Of a stretch of DNA of 64,000 nt, positions 47,142-54,918 are shown piece after piece (the first letter of the stretch is position 1; the number at the start of each line of letters is the position of its first letter). The DNA lies in the NCBI RefSeq assembly GCF_024753205.1, contig NZ_JANUGZ010000001.1, positions 248,001-312,000 on the forward strand, read 5' to 3'. The notes below the pieces were generated by a model that saw only the letters and a program-made list of their open reading frames with translations, did not search any database and was not told where the DNA came from. The position numbers were made by a program, and so were the translations under genes. The stretch is from Massilia aurea. Its GTDB lineage: Bacteria; Pseudomonadota; Gammaproteobacteria; Burkholderiales; Burkholderiaceae_D.

Positions 47142-47726
47142 TTACTGCGCTTTGCCGGCACGAATTTCAATCGCACTTTTTAGGCTCCTGACGTCGTGGG
47201 TCCATTTCGGAAGGACTAGTGAAATTAAAATACCTTCCAGTTCCGACAGAAGGCCTACGAACAAGGAGATCCAGAGGAAGGGCCCCGCGTAATCGAACAT
47301 CACAATCATACTGACTGCGACCAGCAGTGAACCCCCAAAAAGCTTTGCGCTCAGCGCATGGTAGCTCGCACCGCGCCCAAAACGCCACCAATCTAATGGA
47401 TAACGAAGTAGCTCCAATGTGATGACGATGCCGATACCCCAGCGATGCGCATAGATAATTTCAGGATGACTCACCCAAAGACTGATTGCGATCCCAAAGG
47501 CGTAGATTGTGTCCGCTATGCTGTCAGCCTGGCGCAAACCTGGTGTTGCAGTTCCCCAGCGGCGTGCCAGCTTCCCGTCAAACCAATCAGACATCGCAGC
47601 CATGACGAACTGCCCCATCCACAGCGCTGCAGGTAGCCCTGCAACTGCGATCCATATTGCGACTGGGGCGAGTAGTGCTCGAGCAATGACCAATAACCAA
47701 GGTATGAGTCGTGTAAGCGGATACAT
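47142..47726 (-). CDS. CDP-alcohol phosphatidyltransferase family protein
   Basis: 194 residues, about six membrane segments. The catalytic motif of the family is present: D47-x2-D50-G51-x2-A54-R55, then D68 and D72, all four metal-binding Asp in register. The conserved Gly is at 63, one place earlier than usual. Such enzymes join an alcohol (for example glycerol phosphate or inositol) to a CDP-activated lipid in the inner membrane. No lipid-synthesis genes are near. It sits among small leftward genes of probably foreign origin, so it is unlikely to be the housekeeping PgsA or PssA. Confidence 0.85.
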   Translation of the reverse strand: MYPLTRLIPWLLVIARALLAPVAIWIAVAGLPAALWMGQFVMAAMSDWFDGKLARRWGTATPGLRQADSIADTIYAFGIAISLWVSHPEIIYAHRWGIGIVITLELLRYPLDWWRFGRGASYHALSAKLFGGSLLVAVSMIVMFDYAGPFLWISLFVGLLSELEGILISLVLPKWTHDVRSLKSAIEIRAGKAQ

Positions 47727-47803
47727 CAGTAATCTCTGCGGCGGTTAGCCGCGCCCTCGGTAACTGTGAACAGGAACTCTCTCAGGTGGCTCGTATACCT
47801 TTG

Positions 47804-47885
47804 TCGCGTCCACTCATGGCCGAACCTAGCGATGGGCTCAGCATAGCAGGCCGCCGAGGCTTAAAAACCTCTGACTGTCACGAAG
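47804..47885 (+). repeat. Degenerate dispersed repeat, copy 2
   Basis: CTCAGCATAGCAGGCCGCCG, then AGGC..AAAA and CTGACTGTCACGA, match copy 3 (CTGAGCATATCAGG, AGGCGAAAA, GACTGTCACGA). It lies 78 bp before the start of the leftward phosphatidyltransferase gene. Confidence 0.55.
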
Positions 47886-47922
47886 ACCGTTTTCGACCCG
47901 AAGCTGTCGTTCGTTGTCGAGG

Positions 47923-48456
47923 TCAACCCCATTCACTTGGCCAAAAGAATTGACCTTCCTGCGGGTCCTCAATAACTCCCATCGAAAGTTCAGCAATCGC
48001 TTTGCACACTGCTGTTTGAAGGAATGAAGAACGGTCGGATCGTCCCGACGACGTCGAAACTTCGTACACCACCTCGGCACATTTTGCTTCAGCTAGTGCC
48101 TGCGAATTAATTTTATCTAACGATCGCTCGAAATAATCACTGTCAAAATTTTCGAAAAAATCCTGAGCCGCACTCGCTGAAATGTTGCAATATCCAAGCA
48201 ATCCATCTTCGAAAAGCTTATCCCGCTCGACACAATTTTGTTGTTGAAGAACCTCGATCAACTCGGCTCTGCTGATTGATTCGTTCGGCCAGCATAGGAC
48301 TGTGCAGTGTTCGGTAATCTCGCTTTCAATTGTCTTTGACGTATCTATATCGCAGTATATTTCCGAATTAATTGCGTACTTCATGAGGGCGGCCACAAGC
48401 TGATCCCTCGTTACGCGCTGGCCACTCTTGGTGAAAACATAGTAGTCGATACTCAT
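47923..48456 (-). CDS. Hypothetical cytoplasmic protein
   Basis: 177 residues (MSIDYYVFTKSGQRVTRDQL), acidic, no signal or membrane segment. The composition is AT-rich compared with the surrounding genome. The ending EGQFFWPSEWG and overall acidity recall small immunity-type or cassette proteins, but I recognise no family. Repeat copies 2 and 3 lie on either side. Confidence 0.7.
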   Translation of the reverse strand: MSIDYYVFTKSGQRVTRDQLVAALMKYAINSEIYCDIDTSKTIESEITEHCTVLCWPNESISRAELIEVLQQQNCVERDKLFEDGLLGYCNISASAAQDFFENFDSDYFERSLDKINSQALAEAKCAEVVYEVSTSSGRSDRSSFLQTAVCKAIAELSMGVIEDPQEGQFFWPSEWG

Positions 48457-48498
48457 TAGATTTAGATTTTCTTAAGATCAGACCTGGTTTAGTAGGAG

Positions 48499-48592
48499 TT
48501 AACCGTCCGCTTCTAGCCGTACCCGGCCATTCAGCTGAGCATATCAGGTCACTAAGGCGAAAAGGTCGCGGACTGTCACGACGCGCAGCGTC
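48499..48592 (+). repeat. Degenerate dispersed repeat, copy 3 (longest)
   Basis: This copy joins the parts seen separately in copies 1 and 2, from TTAACCGTCCGCTTCTAGCC through GACTGTCACGA, about 94 bp. It is 43 bp before the start of the 177-residue leftward gene and abuts the IS66 remnant. Confidence 0.55.
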
Positions 48593-48603
48593 GCCGTCGG
48601 CAG

Positions 48604-48957
48604 CGGCACGGGAAGGACATCGAGCATGCCCTCAAGCGCTGGTCGGCTCTGCAGCGCTACGCCAGCGCCGGCACTCTCCCGATAGACAACAATCCAGTCT
48701 AGAACGCGATCCGTCCAATCGCCATCGGCAAGAAGAACTGGCTGTTTGCCGGCTCGGAGCGTGCTGGCCGCCGCGCCGCAGCCATCCAGAGCCTGTTTGC
48801 GATGGCCAAGCTCAATGGACTGGATCCGGCCCGCTGGCTAGCCAACACCTTCGACAAACTCCCGACCTGCCGAAACAGCAAGATCGATTCGCTGCTGCCA
48901 TTTGCGGACTCTGAGCTAGCTTGATTCGGCTGTGAAGGTGGGCGGCTGAACGCTTAC
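48604..48957 (+). mobile_element. IS66-family remnant (3' part of tnpC with stop)
   Basis: The frame ending at 48924 encodes the IS66 TnpC C-terminus: RHGKDIEHALKRWSALQRYA, LPIDNNPV, NAIRPIAIGKKNWLFAGSER, AAAIQSLFAMAKLNGLDPARW and KIDSLLPFADSELA. A TAG at 48700-48702 replaces the Glu expected in NNPVENAIRP, so it is dead. About 30 bp after the stop, CTGAACGCTTAC ends at 48957; its reverse complement GTAAGCGTTCAG fits an IS66 terminal repeat and marks the right end. The left end and most of the element are gone. Confidence 0.85.
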
Positions 48958-49260
48958 GCATGGCCCTGAGCATCCATGTCTCGATCGGCTTTGCGCCCTT
49001 CCCGCTGGCGGTCGGCAAGCAGCACATGACGTGGGAACGCGTGGTGAACCTGGTCGACATGGCGCTCTACATGGCCAAATCGTACGGCCGCAACCGGGCA
49101 TATGGCGTGCGCGGCTTCGCCGATGACCAGCTGGATAGCCTGGATGCGATCGAACAGAACCTGGTACTCGCCTGGCGCACCGGCCAGGTCGAGCTGTCGA
49201 CCGTGATGGGCGGACGGGATAGCCGCCCGCTTGAGCGAGCGGCTGACCCGCGCGGGGCTC
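48958..49260 (+). pseudogene. Beheaded GGDEF gene (C-terminal fragment)
   Basis: Directly after the IS66 end, the frame reads LSIHVSIGFAPFPLAVGKQH, then WERVVNLVDMALYMAKSYGRNRAYGVRGF, the end of a GGDEF domain (normally following SIG.). All upstream parts including the GGDEF motif are missing, and the sequence after VELSTVMGG turns non-homologous. The IS insertion and a deletion probably removed the 5' part. It has no activity expected. Confidence 0.8.
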
Positions 49261-49266
49261 GGCCTG

Positions 49267-49839
49267 TTAGAAGCCGACCTTCAGGCCGACCGACACCACG
49301 TCGGCCTTGGCGCCGATCTCCGGCTGCTTGCCATAGCGCTCATATTCGCCGACCAGCGACAGGTTCTGGCCCAGCGCATACTGCAGGCCGACCGCGCCGT
49401 ACACGCCATTGTCGTTGTCCGAATAGCTGGCGCCGTTGGACGCCAGATTGACCTTGCGCTCGTTACGGGCCACGCCCAGCTTGCCATAGGCCGAAAGGCG
49501 CTCGTTCAGCGGCACCGCATACTTGGCAGCGACATAGCTGCTGGAACTCTTGACTTCTCCCTGCCCGAAACCTGACGTCGAGAAGACATTGACATCTTCG
49601 TTGCCGAAGCGGGTGTAGCCGGCTTCCAGGGCCCAGTTCTGGTCGACGTTATAGCCTGCGAATACCTTGCCCCCGGCCTTCCAGTCGTCATCTGCGGCGC
49701 GGTTCTCGGCACCCGCCACTGCCACGCCCAGGTAGGTGCGCGATGCCCAGTCGGGGCCGAGCCCATTGGTCGTGGTCTGGGCTTGGGCGGAGGCGATGGC
49801 GGTCAAGCCGACCGCGAGCGCGATCAGGAGTTTGTTCAT
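49267..49839 (-). CDS. Small outer-membrane beta-barrel protein (OmpA-like/OmpW-type barrel)
   Basis: 190 residues. Signal peptide MNKLLIALAVGLTAIASAQA/QT; eight-strand barrel character (YLGVAVAGAENRAADDDW, KVFAGYNVDQNWALEAGYTRFG, SYVAAKYAVPLNERLSAYGKLGV, VYGAVGLQYALGQNLSLVGEYERYG) and the C-terminal VSVGLKVGF with Phe last. There is an AAGGAAC ribosome site before 49839. No OmpA peptidoglycan domain. Function unknown beyond membrane structure. Confidence 0.85.
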   Translation of the reverse strand: MNKLLIALAVGLTAIASAQAQTTTNGLGPDWASRTYLGVAVAGAENRAADDDWKAGGKVFAGYNVDQNWALEAGYTRFGNEDVNVFSTSGFGQGEVKSSSSYVAAKYAVPLNERLSAYGKLGVARNERKVNLASNGASYSDNDNGVYGAVGLQYALGQNLSLVGEYERYGKQPEIGAKADVVSVGLKVGF

Positions 49840-50136
49840 GGTCTTGTTCCTTGGTCTGGTTCGCAGTTCCCAATGAATTGCGTAGCGAAAAGATACATCG
49901 CGGCGGCTCTGGTCCAAACAGCGCATGCGTAAGCACTTGTAACGAAACGCCACGGTCCACGGCCCGTCGGCGTGCTGCATGTCGCACATTCAGGCGTTGC
50001 CGTACCGATGCGCACAGTAAGCCAACAATTCGCGCGAGATGCACTATATGCATTTTGTTACGCCTGGATACAAGATCGCCTTGGCAAACCGGGAGCTAAC
50101 GACAAAGGGACTGCGACAAGAGGCCGGTCGGGCGTG

Positions 50137-50298
50137 CGGCCCCGGAGAATACAGGCCGATCGCCCGCGACAATCCGCCCGGGCGCGCATAGACGGCGTCC
50201 TCGCGCACCCGGACCGCGCCCGGCGCCGTGCTGCTGGCAATACGGATATCGGGATCGCAGGAGACAAGGTTGCGGTACGTGCGCCTGGCGTTGTACCG
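50137..50298 (-). pseudogene. Relic of an esterase gene (paralog of the esterase-GH43 fusion)
   Basis: The leftward frame reads RYNARRTYRNLVSCDPDIRI, then ASSTAPGAVRVREDAVYARP, ending near GLYSPGP. It aligns with residues ~34-88 of the fusion protein at 34283-36751 (RYDADTTYKKLVRDYPFIRI; QVRKDIVYAKRD; LDLYLPA). No HGGGW or later part follows. The rest of the gap 49840-50365 holds the promoter side of the barrel gene and nothing else I can name. Confidence 0.7.
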
Positions 50299-50365
50299 CT
50301 GGGCGATCGCGATGTTGCGTCGCCGCCGACCGCCCACAACAACCAGATCGCCAGCGGTCAGCGCG

Positions 50366-51259
50366 TCACAGCGATTCGCCCCGGAAGATCACCGAACGGC
50401 TCACACTGGCCCCAGGCGCCAGCACGGTCAAGCCGGGATAGCCCGGCATATTGTGGGCATTGATCGGATGGTCGACCGGCTCGAAACAGAAGAAGTCACG
50501 GCCCGGTGGCGCATAGAGGATGAAATAATCCATCGCCGCCTCGATCGAGAGACCCACGCCCCGCCCTGGCCAGCGCACACGCGCCACGCCGTCCCAACCG
50601 GAAAATGCGTTGTCGACCGCCTCCTTCGGCAGCGGCGCAAACGTGCGGTAGTCCCAGGCAGGTGGCACAGCGCGCCGGCTCGACGGCAGCTTGTCGGGCC
50701 CCGACAGCCAGACCGCATCGGCGCGCGCCTGCAGCTGCGCGCCGCCCGGGTCGGGCAACCACGGATGCAACCCCAATCCGAATGGCAGCGCCACAGCACC
50801 GGCATTGCGCACCGTGAGTTCGACGATCAACGCGTCGCCATCGAGCGTGTAGCGCAGCGTGGCGTCATACGCGAGCGGCGCAAACGCGTGCCGCGTCAGG
50901 CGCAGCAGGATGGAGTCGAACGTCAGCGACTGCACGTCCCACGCCTGCTGCCAGCCATCGCCATGAATGGCGACCTTTTCGCCCGGGCGGTTCGGCGTCG
51001 GCACATACCGCTGGCCGTCGTACTCGAAGCCGGCTGGTGCGATCCGGTTCGACCACGGCACCAGCGGGAAGCAGGCCAGCTGGCCGGGTTGCGGCACGTC
51101 CGTAAAGTCGGGCGGCAGGCCACGCAGCAGCGGCGCCGGTTGCGCTCCGCCCAGCCAGTCCAGGCGCGCGAGGCCGCCGCCGATCTGCGGCACGATAACG
51201 GCAGCCAGGCTGCGGTTCTGCAGGACGAGGCGTTGCAGCATGGGGCGCGCCGCCGGCAT
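50366..51259 (-). CDS. Aldose 1-epimerase family protein (candidate uronate mutarotase)
   Basis: 297 residues, galactose-mutarotase-like beta-sandwich. Substrate residues: WSNRIAPAGFEYDG, AIHGDGW with the first His, FGLGLHPWLPD with the second His and a Glu region FCFEPVDHPINAHN. Its ATG shares one base with the TGA of the uronate dehydrogenase gene, so the two are co-translated. Uronate dehydrogenase acts on the beta-pyranose, so a mutarotase in the same unit would supply that anomer. This is inference, but the coupling is strong. Confidence 0.88.
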   Translation of the reverse strand: MPAARPMLQRLVLQNRSLAAVIVPQIGGGLARLDWLGGAQPAPLLRGLPPDFTDVPQPGQLACFPLVPWSNRIAPAGFEYDGQRYVPTPNRPGEKVAIHGDGWQQAWDVQSLTFDSILLRLTRHAFAPLAYDATLRYTLDGDALIVELTVRNAGAVALPFGLGLHPWLPDPGGAQLQARADAVWLSGPDKLPSSRRAVPPAWDYRTFAPLPKEAVDNAFSGWDGVARVRWPGRGVGLSIEAAMDYFILYAPPGRDFFCFEPVDHPINAHNMPGYPGLTVLAPGASVSRSVIFRGESL

Positions 51260-52083
51260 CAGTATTGCGGGCCGTCGAGCAGGAACTTGCCGCCCTGGTA
51301 GATTGTCGTCACATCATCCGGCGCCGGGAATTCGGACGAATCCGGGAACAGGTGCGCGAACGTGCGCGAGCTGTCCTTCGGCTTGAAGCCCAAGTGCGCG
51401 ACCAGGCGGTTATCCCACCAGACGCTGTCGTTGTCCGACATGCCGTAGACGATCGTGTGGCCCACGCGCGGCGCAAACAGCGCGCAGCGCAGCAGCTCGG
51501 TCAGATCGTCATACGACAGATAGGTGCTCATCATGCGCTTGTTGGCCGGCTCCGGGAAGCTCGAGCCGATCCGCACGCAGACGGTCTCGATACCGAAGCG
51601 GTCATAGTAATAGCGCGACATCTGTTCGCCGAACACCTTCGACAAACCGTAGTAGCTGTCCGGGCGCGTCGGCGAATTCGCATCGAGCATCTCGGTCGTG
51701 CGGTGGTAGCCGATCGCGTGATTCGAGCTGGCGAAGATCACGCGCTTCGTGCCGGCCTTGTGCAGCGCCTCGTACAGGTTGGCCACGCCGAGGATATTGG
51801 CCTGCATGATCGGCTCGAACGGCTTTTCGGTGGACACACCCCCGAAGTGCAGCACAGCGTCCACGCCCTCGAGCAGCTTGATGACTGCTTCCTTGTCGGC
51901 CAGGTCGCACTGGACGATCTCTTCACCCTCACGGGCCTCGCCCATGTCGACGACATCCGACAGCCGCACCACGTCGGCCCACGGCTTGATGCGATCGCGC
52001 AGCACCTTGCCCAGACCGCCGGCGGCGCCGGTCAGCAAGATGCGTTTGAATGGCTTGCCGACTTTCTGTACTGCTTGGGTCAT
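51259..52083 (-). CDS. udh: Uronate dehydrogenase
   Basis: 274 residues, short-chain extended SDR, the length of characterised Udh proteins. NAD motif LLTGAAGGLGKVLRD; substrate/cofactor segments LHFGGVSTEKPFEPI, ASSNHAIGYH and the catalytic SYYGLSKVFGE (YxxxK). The start MTQAVQKVGKPFKRI at 52083 has AAGGAGA in front. It oxidises D-galacturonate or D-glucuronate to the aldarolactone. It is the first gene of a leftward unit with the mutarotase, divergent from the GH105 gene across the TTGGTCAGACCAA site. Confidence 0.93.
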   Translation of the reverse strand: MTQAVQKVGKPFKRILLTGAAGGLGKVLRDRIKPWADVVRLSDVVDMGEAREGEEIVQCDLADKEAVIKLLEGVDAVLHFGGVSTEKPFEPIMQANILGVANLYEALHKAGTKRVIFASSNHAIGYHRTTEMLDANSPTRPDSYYGLSKVFGEQMSRYYYDRFGIETVCVRIGSSFPEPANKRMMSTYLSYDDLTELLRCALFAPRVGHTIVYGMSDNDSVWWDNRLVAHLGFKPKDSSRTFAHLFPDSSEFPAPDDVTTIYQGGKFLLDGPQY

Positions 52084-52134
52084 GCCCGTCTCCTTATGTG
52101 TTCTATTAAATTCTGCCGCAATCTTGTTCGGGGA

Positions 52135-52212
52135 AAGTATGCCATACAACATCGAAAAGTGGCTAGTCCAGCTTGCGATTTTGGTCAGACCAAATTAGAA
52201 TGAGCCGACCAA
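52135..52212. promoter_or_regulatory. udh: udh promoter and pectin-regulon operators (divergent region)
   Basis: A perfect TTGGTCAGACCAA (52181-52193) and a half-degenerate ATGAGCCGACCAA (52200-52212) have centres 19 bp apart, the same spacing as at garD. The minus-strand TGGACT...TATGGCATACTT block also matches garD closely (52135-52170). The region lies between udh and the GH105 gene and may control both. Confidence 0.7.
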
Positions 52213-52282
52213 AAGAGCGTTACCTGCACTTGAGCAACACAGGTAATACAACAGTGAATATCACGATGCCGATTGGAGACAA

Positions 52283-53680
52283 ATGAAACTGCACTTCGTT
52301 GCCGCCCTACTGGGCTGCGCATTGGTAGCCTCGCCCGCGCTGGCCCAAGGTCAATACCGCAATACCGACAACACGAACCTGGGCGACGCCGGCGAAGGCA
52401 CCTACCCGATCCCCTATAAAAAGCCGGTGGTGGCCGAAGTCACCGCCCAGTTGCAGGCGATCCGCGCCTTCATGGACCGCGCGACCCCGACCCGCATCGT
52501 CAGCAAGCGCACCGGCCAGCCGATCACGGACCTGAAAAAGCCGAGTGCGGACGCCGTCTTTGAAAAGAGCGCCGGTGATTATGGCATCCAGGTGTACGAG
52601 ATGGGCGTCGTGCATTCGGGCCTGCTCAAGGCGGCCCAAGTCACCAAGGATCCAGGCTTTACCGCAATGACGAGGCGCCACTTCGCCTTCTTTGCCGAGA
52701 CGCTACCGTATTTCCGGGCGCAGGAACAGCAGTTCAAGCTCGAACGCGCCAACAGCTTCTCGCGCTTTCTCGATCCGCGCTCGCTCGACGACGCCGGCTC
52801 GATGTGCGCGGCGCTGATGCGTGCGCGCGCCGCCAAGGTTGGGCCAGACCTGAAACCCATGATCGATACCTGCAGCGACTGGGTCGCCAAGCGCCAGTTC
52901 CGGCTGGACGACGGCACGATGGCCCGCAAGCGCCCGCAGGAAGTCTCGCTGTGGGCCGACGACATGTACATGAGCATCCCGGCGCTGGCCGAGATGGGCC
53001 GCCTGACGGGCGAGCGCGCGTACTTCGACGATGCGGTCGCTAACGTGATGGGCATGTCGAGCCGCATGTTCAATCCGCAGCTTGGCCTGTACACGCACGG
53101 CTGGCACGCGAACCACCCGGACGCGCCGCGCTTCTACTGGGCGCGCGCCAATGGCTGGGCGGTGCTGGCAATGTCCGACCTGCTCGACGTGCTGCCGAAG
53201 GATCATCCTGGCTACCCGAAAGTATTGGCGCAGCTGCGCGCATCGCTCAAGGGTATCGCCGAACTCCAAAGCGGTAGCGGCCTGTGGCACCAGATGATCG
53301 ACCGCAACGACTCGTATCTCGAGACGTCCGCCAGCGCCATCTTCACGTATGTGATCGCGCATGCAGTCAACGAGGGCTGGGTCAGCCCGACGACCTACGG
53401 CTCGATCGCGCAAACCGGCTGGAACGCGCTGTCGACCCGCATCACGGCGCTGGGCCAGGTCGAAGGCACGTGCGTCGGCACGACGCTGGCCGGCGACATG
53501 GTCTATTACTACAACCGCCCGACCAGCGTGGACGCACTGCACGGCTATGGGCCGATGCTGCTGGCCGGCGCCGAGATCATTCGCCTGGTGACGAACCCCG
53601 CGTTCGAGGTGCAGCACAAGGTGCGCACCTACCACTACATGCCCAAGGGTGGGCAGACCGACTACCGCGAACACCACTGA
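52283..53680 (+). CDS. GH105 unsaturated rhamnogalacturonyl/galacturonyl hydrolase
   Basis: 465 residues with a signal peptide (MKLHFVAALLGCALVASPALA/QG). (alpha/alpha)6-barrel with the catalytic Asp region SLWADDMYMSIPALAEMG (D226/D227), FYWARANGWAVLAMSDLLD and SGLWHQMIDRNDSYLETSASAIF. It cleaves the unsaturated uronyl residue left by pectate or rhamnogalacturonan lyases. A GGAGACAA ribosome site precedes it. The DUF4861 gene starts 15 nt after it and GH28 follows, making a secreted pectin-cutting operon. Confidence 0.9.
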   Translation: MKLHFVAALLGCALVASPALAQGQYRNTDNTNLGDAGEGTYPIPYKKPVVAEVTAQLQAIRAFMDRATPTRIVSKRTGQPITDLKKPSADAVFEKSAGDYGIQVYEMGVVHSGLLKAAQVTKDPGFTAMTRRHFAFFAETLPYFRAQEQQFKLERANSFSRFLDPRSLDDAGSMCAALMRARAAKVGPDLKPMIDTCSDWVAKRQFRLDDGTMARKRPQEVSLWADDMYMSIPALAEMGRLTGERAYFDDAVANVMGMSSRMFNPQLGLYTHGWHANHPDAPRFYWARANGWAVLAMSDLLDVLPKDHPGYPKVLAQLRASLKGIAELQSGSGLWHQMIDRNDSYLETSASAIFTYVIAHAVNEGWVSPTTYGSIAQTGWNALSTRITALGQVEGTCVGTTLAGDMVYYYNRPTSVDALHGYGPMLLAGAEIIRLVTNPAFEVQHKVRTYHYMPKGGQTDYREHH

Positions 53681-53695
53681 CCCTGGAGTGACATC

Positions 53696-54916
53696 ATGAA
53701 CCGACTCGTACTCGCCGCGCTGCTCATCCCTGCAGTGGCCGCGCCGCTCACGCACGCCCATGCGGACGGCATCCGCGTGACCGTCCAGCAGGACCTGGCA
53801 ATCGCCCGCCCCTCCGAAACCATCTCGATCCCGTGGAAGGACGTGAATGCCGCGCTGCCCGGCGCGATGGTGCAGAAAATCGCGGTGAAGGATGCGCGTG
53901 GCCGCGTGCTGCCGCACCAGGTGACGAATATCGCGCCACAGGCGAAGGACCCGAAAAATGAGGGCGTCGCTTACGGTGAACTGCTGTTCCAGCACAGCTT
54001 TGCCGCTGGCGAGAAAAGCGCGGGGTTCACCATCGAACGCATCGACGGCGTCGCGCCGCCATTCCCGATCAAGACCTTCGCGCGTCAGGTGCCCGAGCGA
54101 CTGGACGACTTCGCGTGGGAAAACGACAAGATCGCTCACCGCACCTACGGGCCGGCGCTGGCAGCGCCCGCGCCGCCCGGCGTCGTCAAGGAAGTCCTGG
54201 TGACGAGCGGCCTGGATATCTGGTTCAAGCGCGTCGAGTATCCGATCGTCGACCGCTGGTACAACAAGGGCCACGACCATTATCACAAGGACGAGGGCGA
54301 AGGCATGGACATGTACAACGTCGGCAAGTCGCGCGGCGCCGGCGGTATCGGCGTCTGGAGCGGCGAGACCTTGTATCCGGGCGTGAACTACGCGAACTTC
54401 AAGATCCTGGCCAATGGCCCGATCCGCACCGTGTTCGAACTGCACTACGCACCGTGGGATGCGAACGGGCGCCAGGTCAGCGAAGTCAAACGCTTCACGG
54501 TCGACGCCGGCCAATGGTTCGACCGCATCGACAGCACCTTTACCGCCAGCGGCGACGGACCGCTGACGGTAGCCGTGGGTCTGAACAAGACGCCGGCCGA
54601 CAAAGGCCAGTCGCCAAAAATCGCCACCACCCGCGACGGCAAGGTGCTGCTGCAGTGGGTTGAGCAATCTACCAACGACGCCTTTGGTACCGCAGTCGTG
54701 CTGCCAGCGGCCGAAGGTTTCGCGCAGGATGCGCTCAACGACCTGATCGTGGCCAAGTCAACGCCGGGCACGCCACTGCGCTACTACGCCGGCGGCGCCT
54801 GGCGCCGCGCGGGCGAGATCACCAGCCGCGAACTGTGGCAACGCGAGGCGGCAACCGTCGCAGCACGCGACGCCAGCCCGGTGCGCGTGACCATCGCACC
54901 GACCAAAGGAAACTGA
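53696..54916 (+). CDS. Secreted DUF4861 family protein
   Basis: 406 residues, signal peptide (LVLAALLIPAVAAPLTHAHA/DG). Family features include VTVQQDLAIARPSETISIPW, FARQVPERLDDFAWENDKIAHRTYGPAL, a His-rich segment KGHDHYHKDEGEGMDMYNVG and RFTVDAGQWFDRIDSTF. The motifs resemble a carbohydrate-active fold, and it is sandwiched between GH105 and GH28, so a role in pectin side-chain breakdown is likely. The reaction is unknown to me. Confidence 0.85.
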   Translation: MNRLVLAALLIPAVAAPLTHAHADGIRVTVQQDLAIARPSETISIPWKDVNAALPGAMVQKIAVKDARGRVLPHQVTNIAPQAKDPKNEGVAYGELLFQHSFAAGEKSAGFTIERIDGVAPPFPIKTFARQVPERLDDFAWENDKIAHRTYGPALAAPAPPGVVKEVLVTSGLDIWFKRVEYPIVDRWYNKGHDHYHKDEGEGMDMYNVGKSRGAGGIGVWSGETLYPGVNYANFKILANGPIRTVFELHYAPWDANGRQVSEVKRFTVDAGQWFDRIDSTFTASGDGPLTVAVGLNKTPADKGQSPKIATTRDGKVLLQWVEQSTNDAFGTAVVLPAAEGFAQDALNDLIVAKSTPGTPLRYYAGGAWRRAGEITSRELWQREAATVAARDASPVRVTIAPTKGN

Positions 54917-54918
54917 CC

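Noticed and set aside
46639-48592. True integron attC sites
   Set aside because: The spacing and orientation are cassette-like, but RYYYAAC/GTTRRRY cores could not be matched convincingly and no integrase gene is in the window.
52703-54667. Minus-strand open frame across GH105 and DUF4861 genes
   Set aside because: It spans two well-supported plus-strand genes and their junction and has no recognisable domain.
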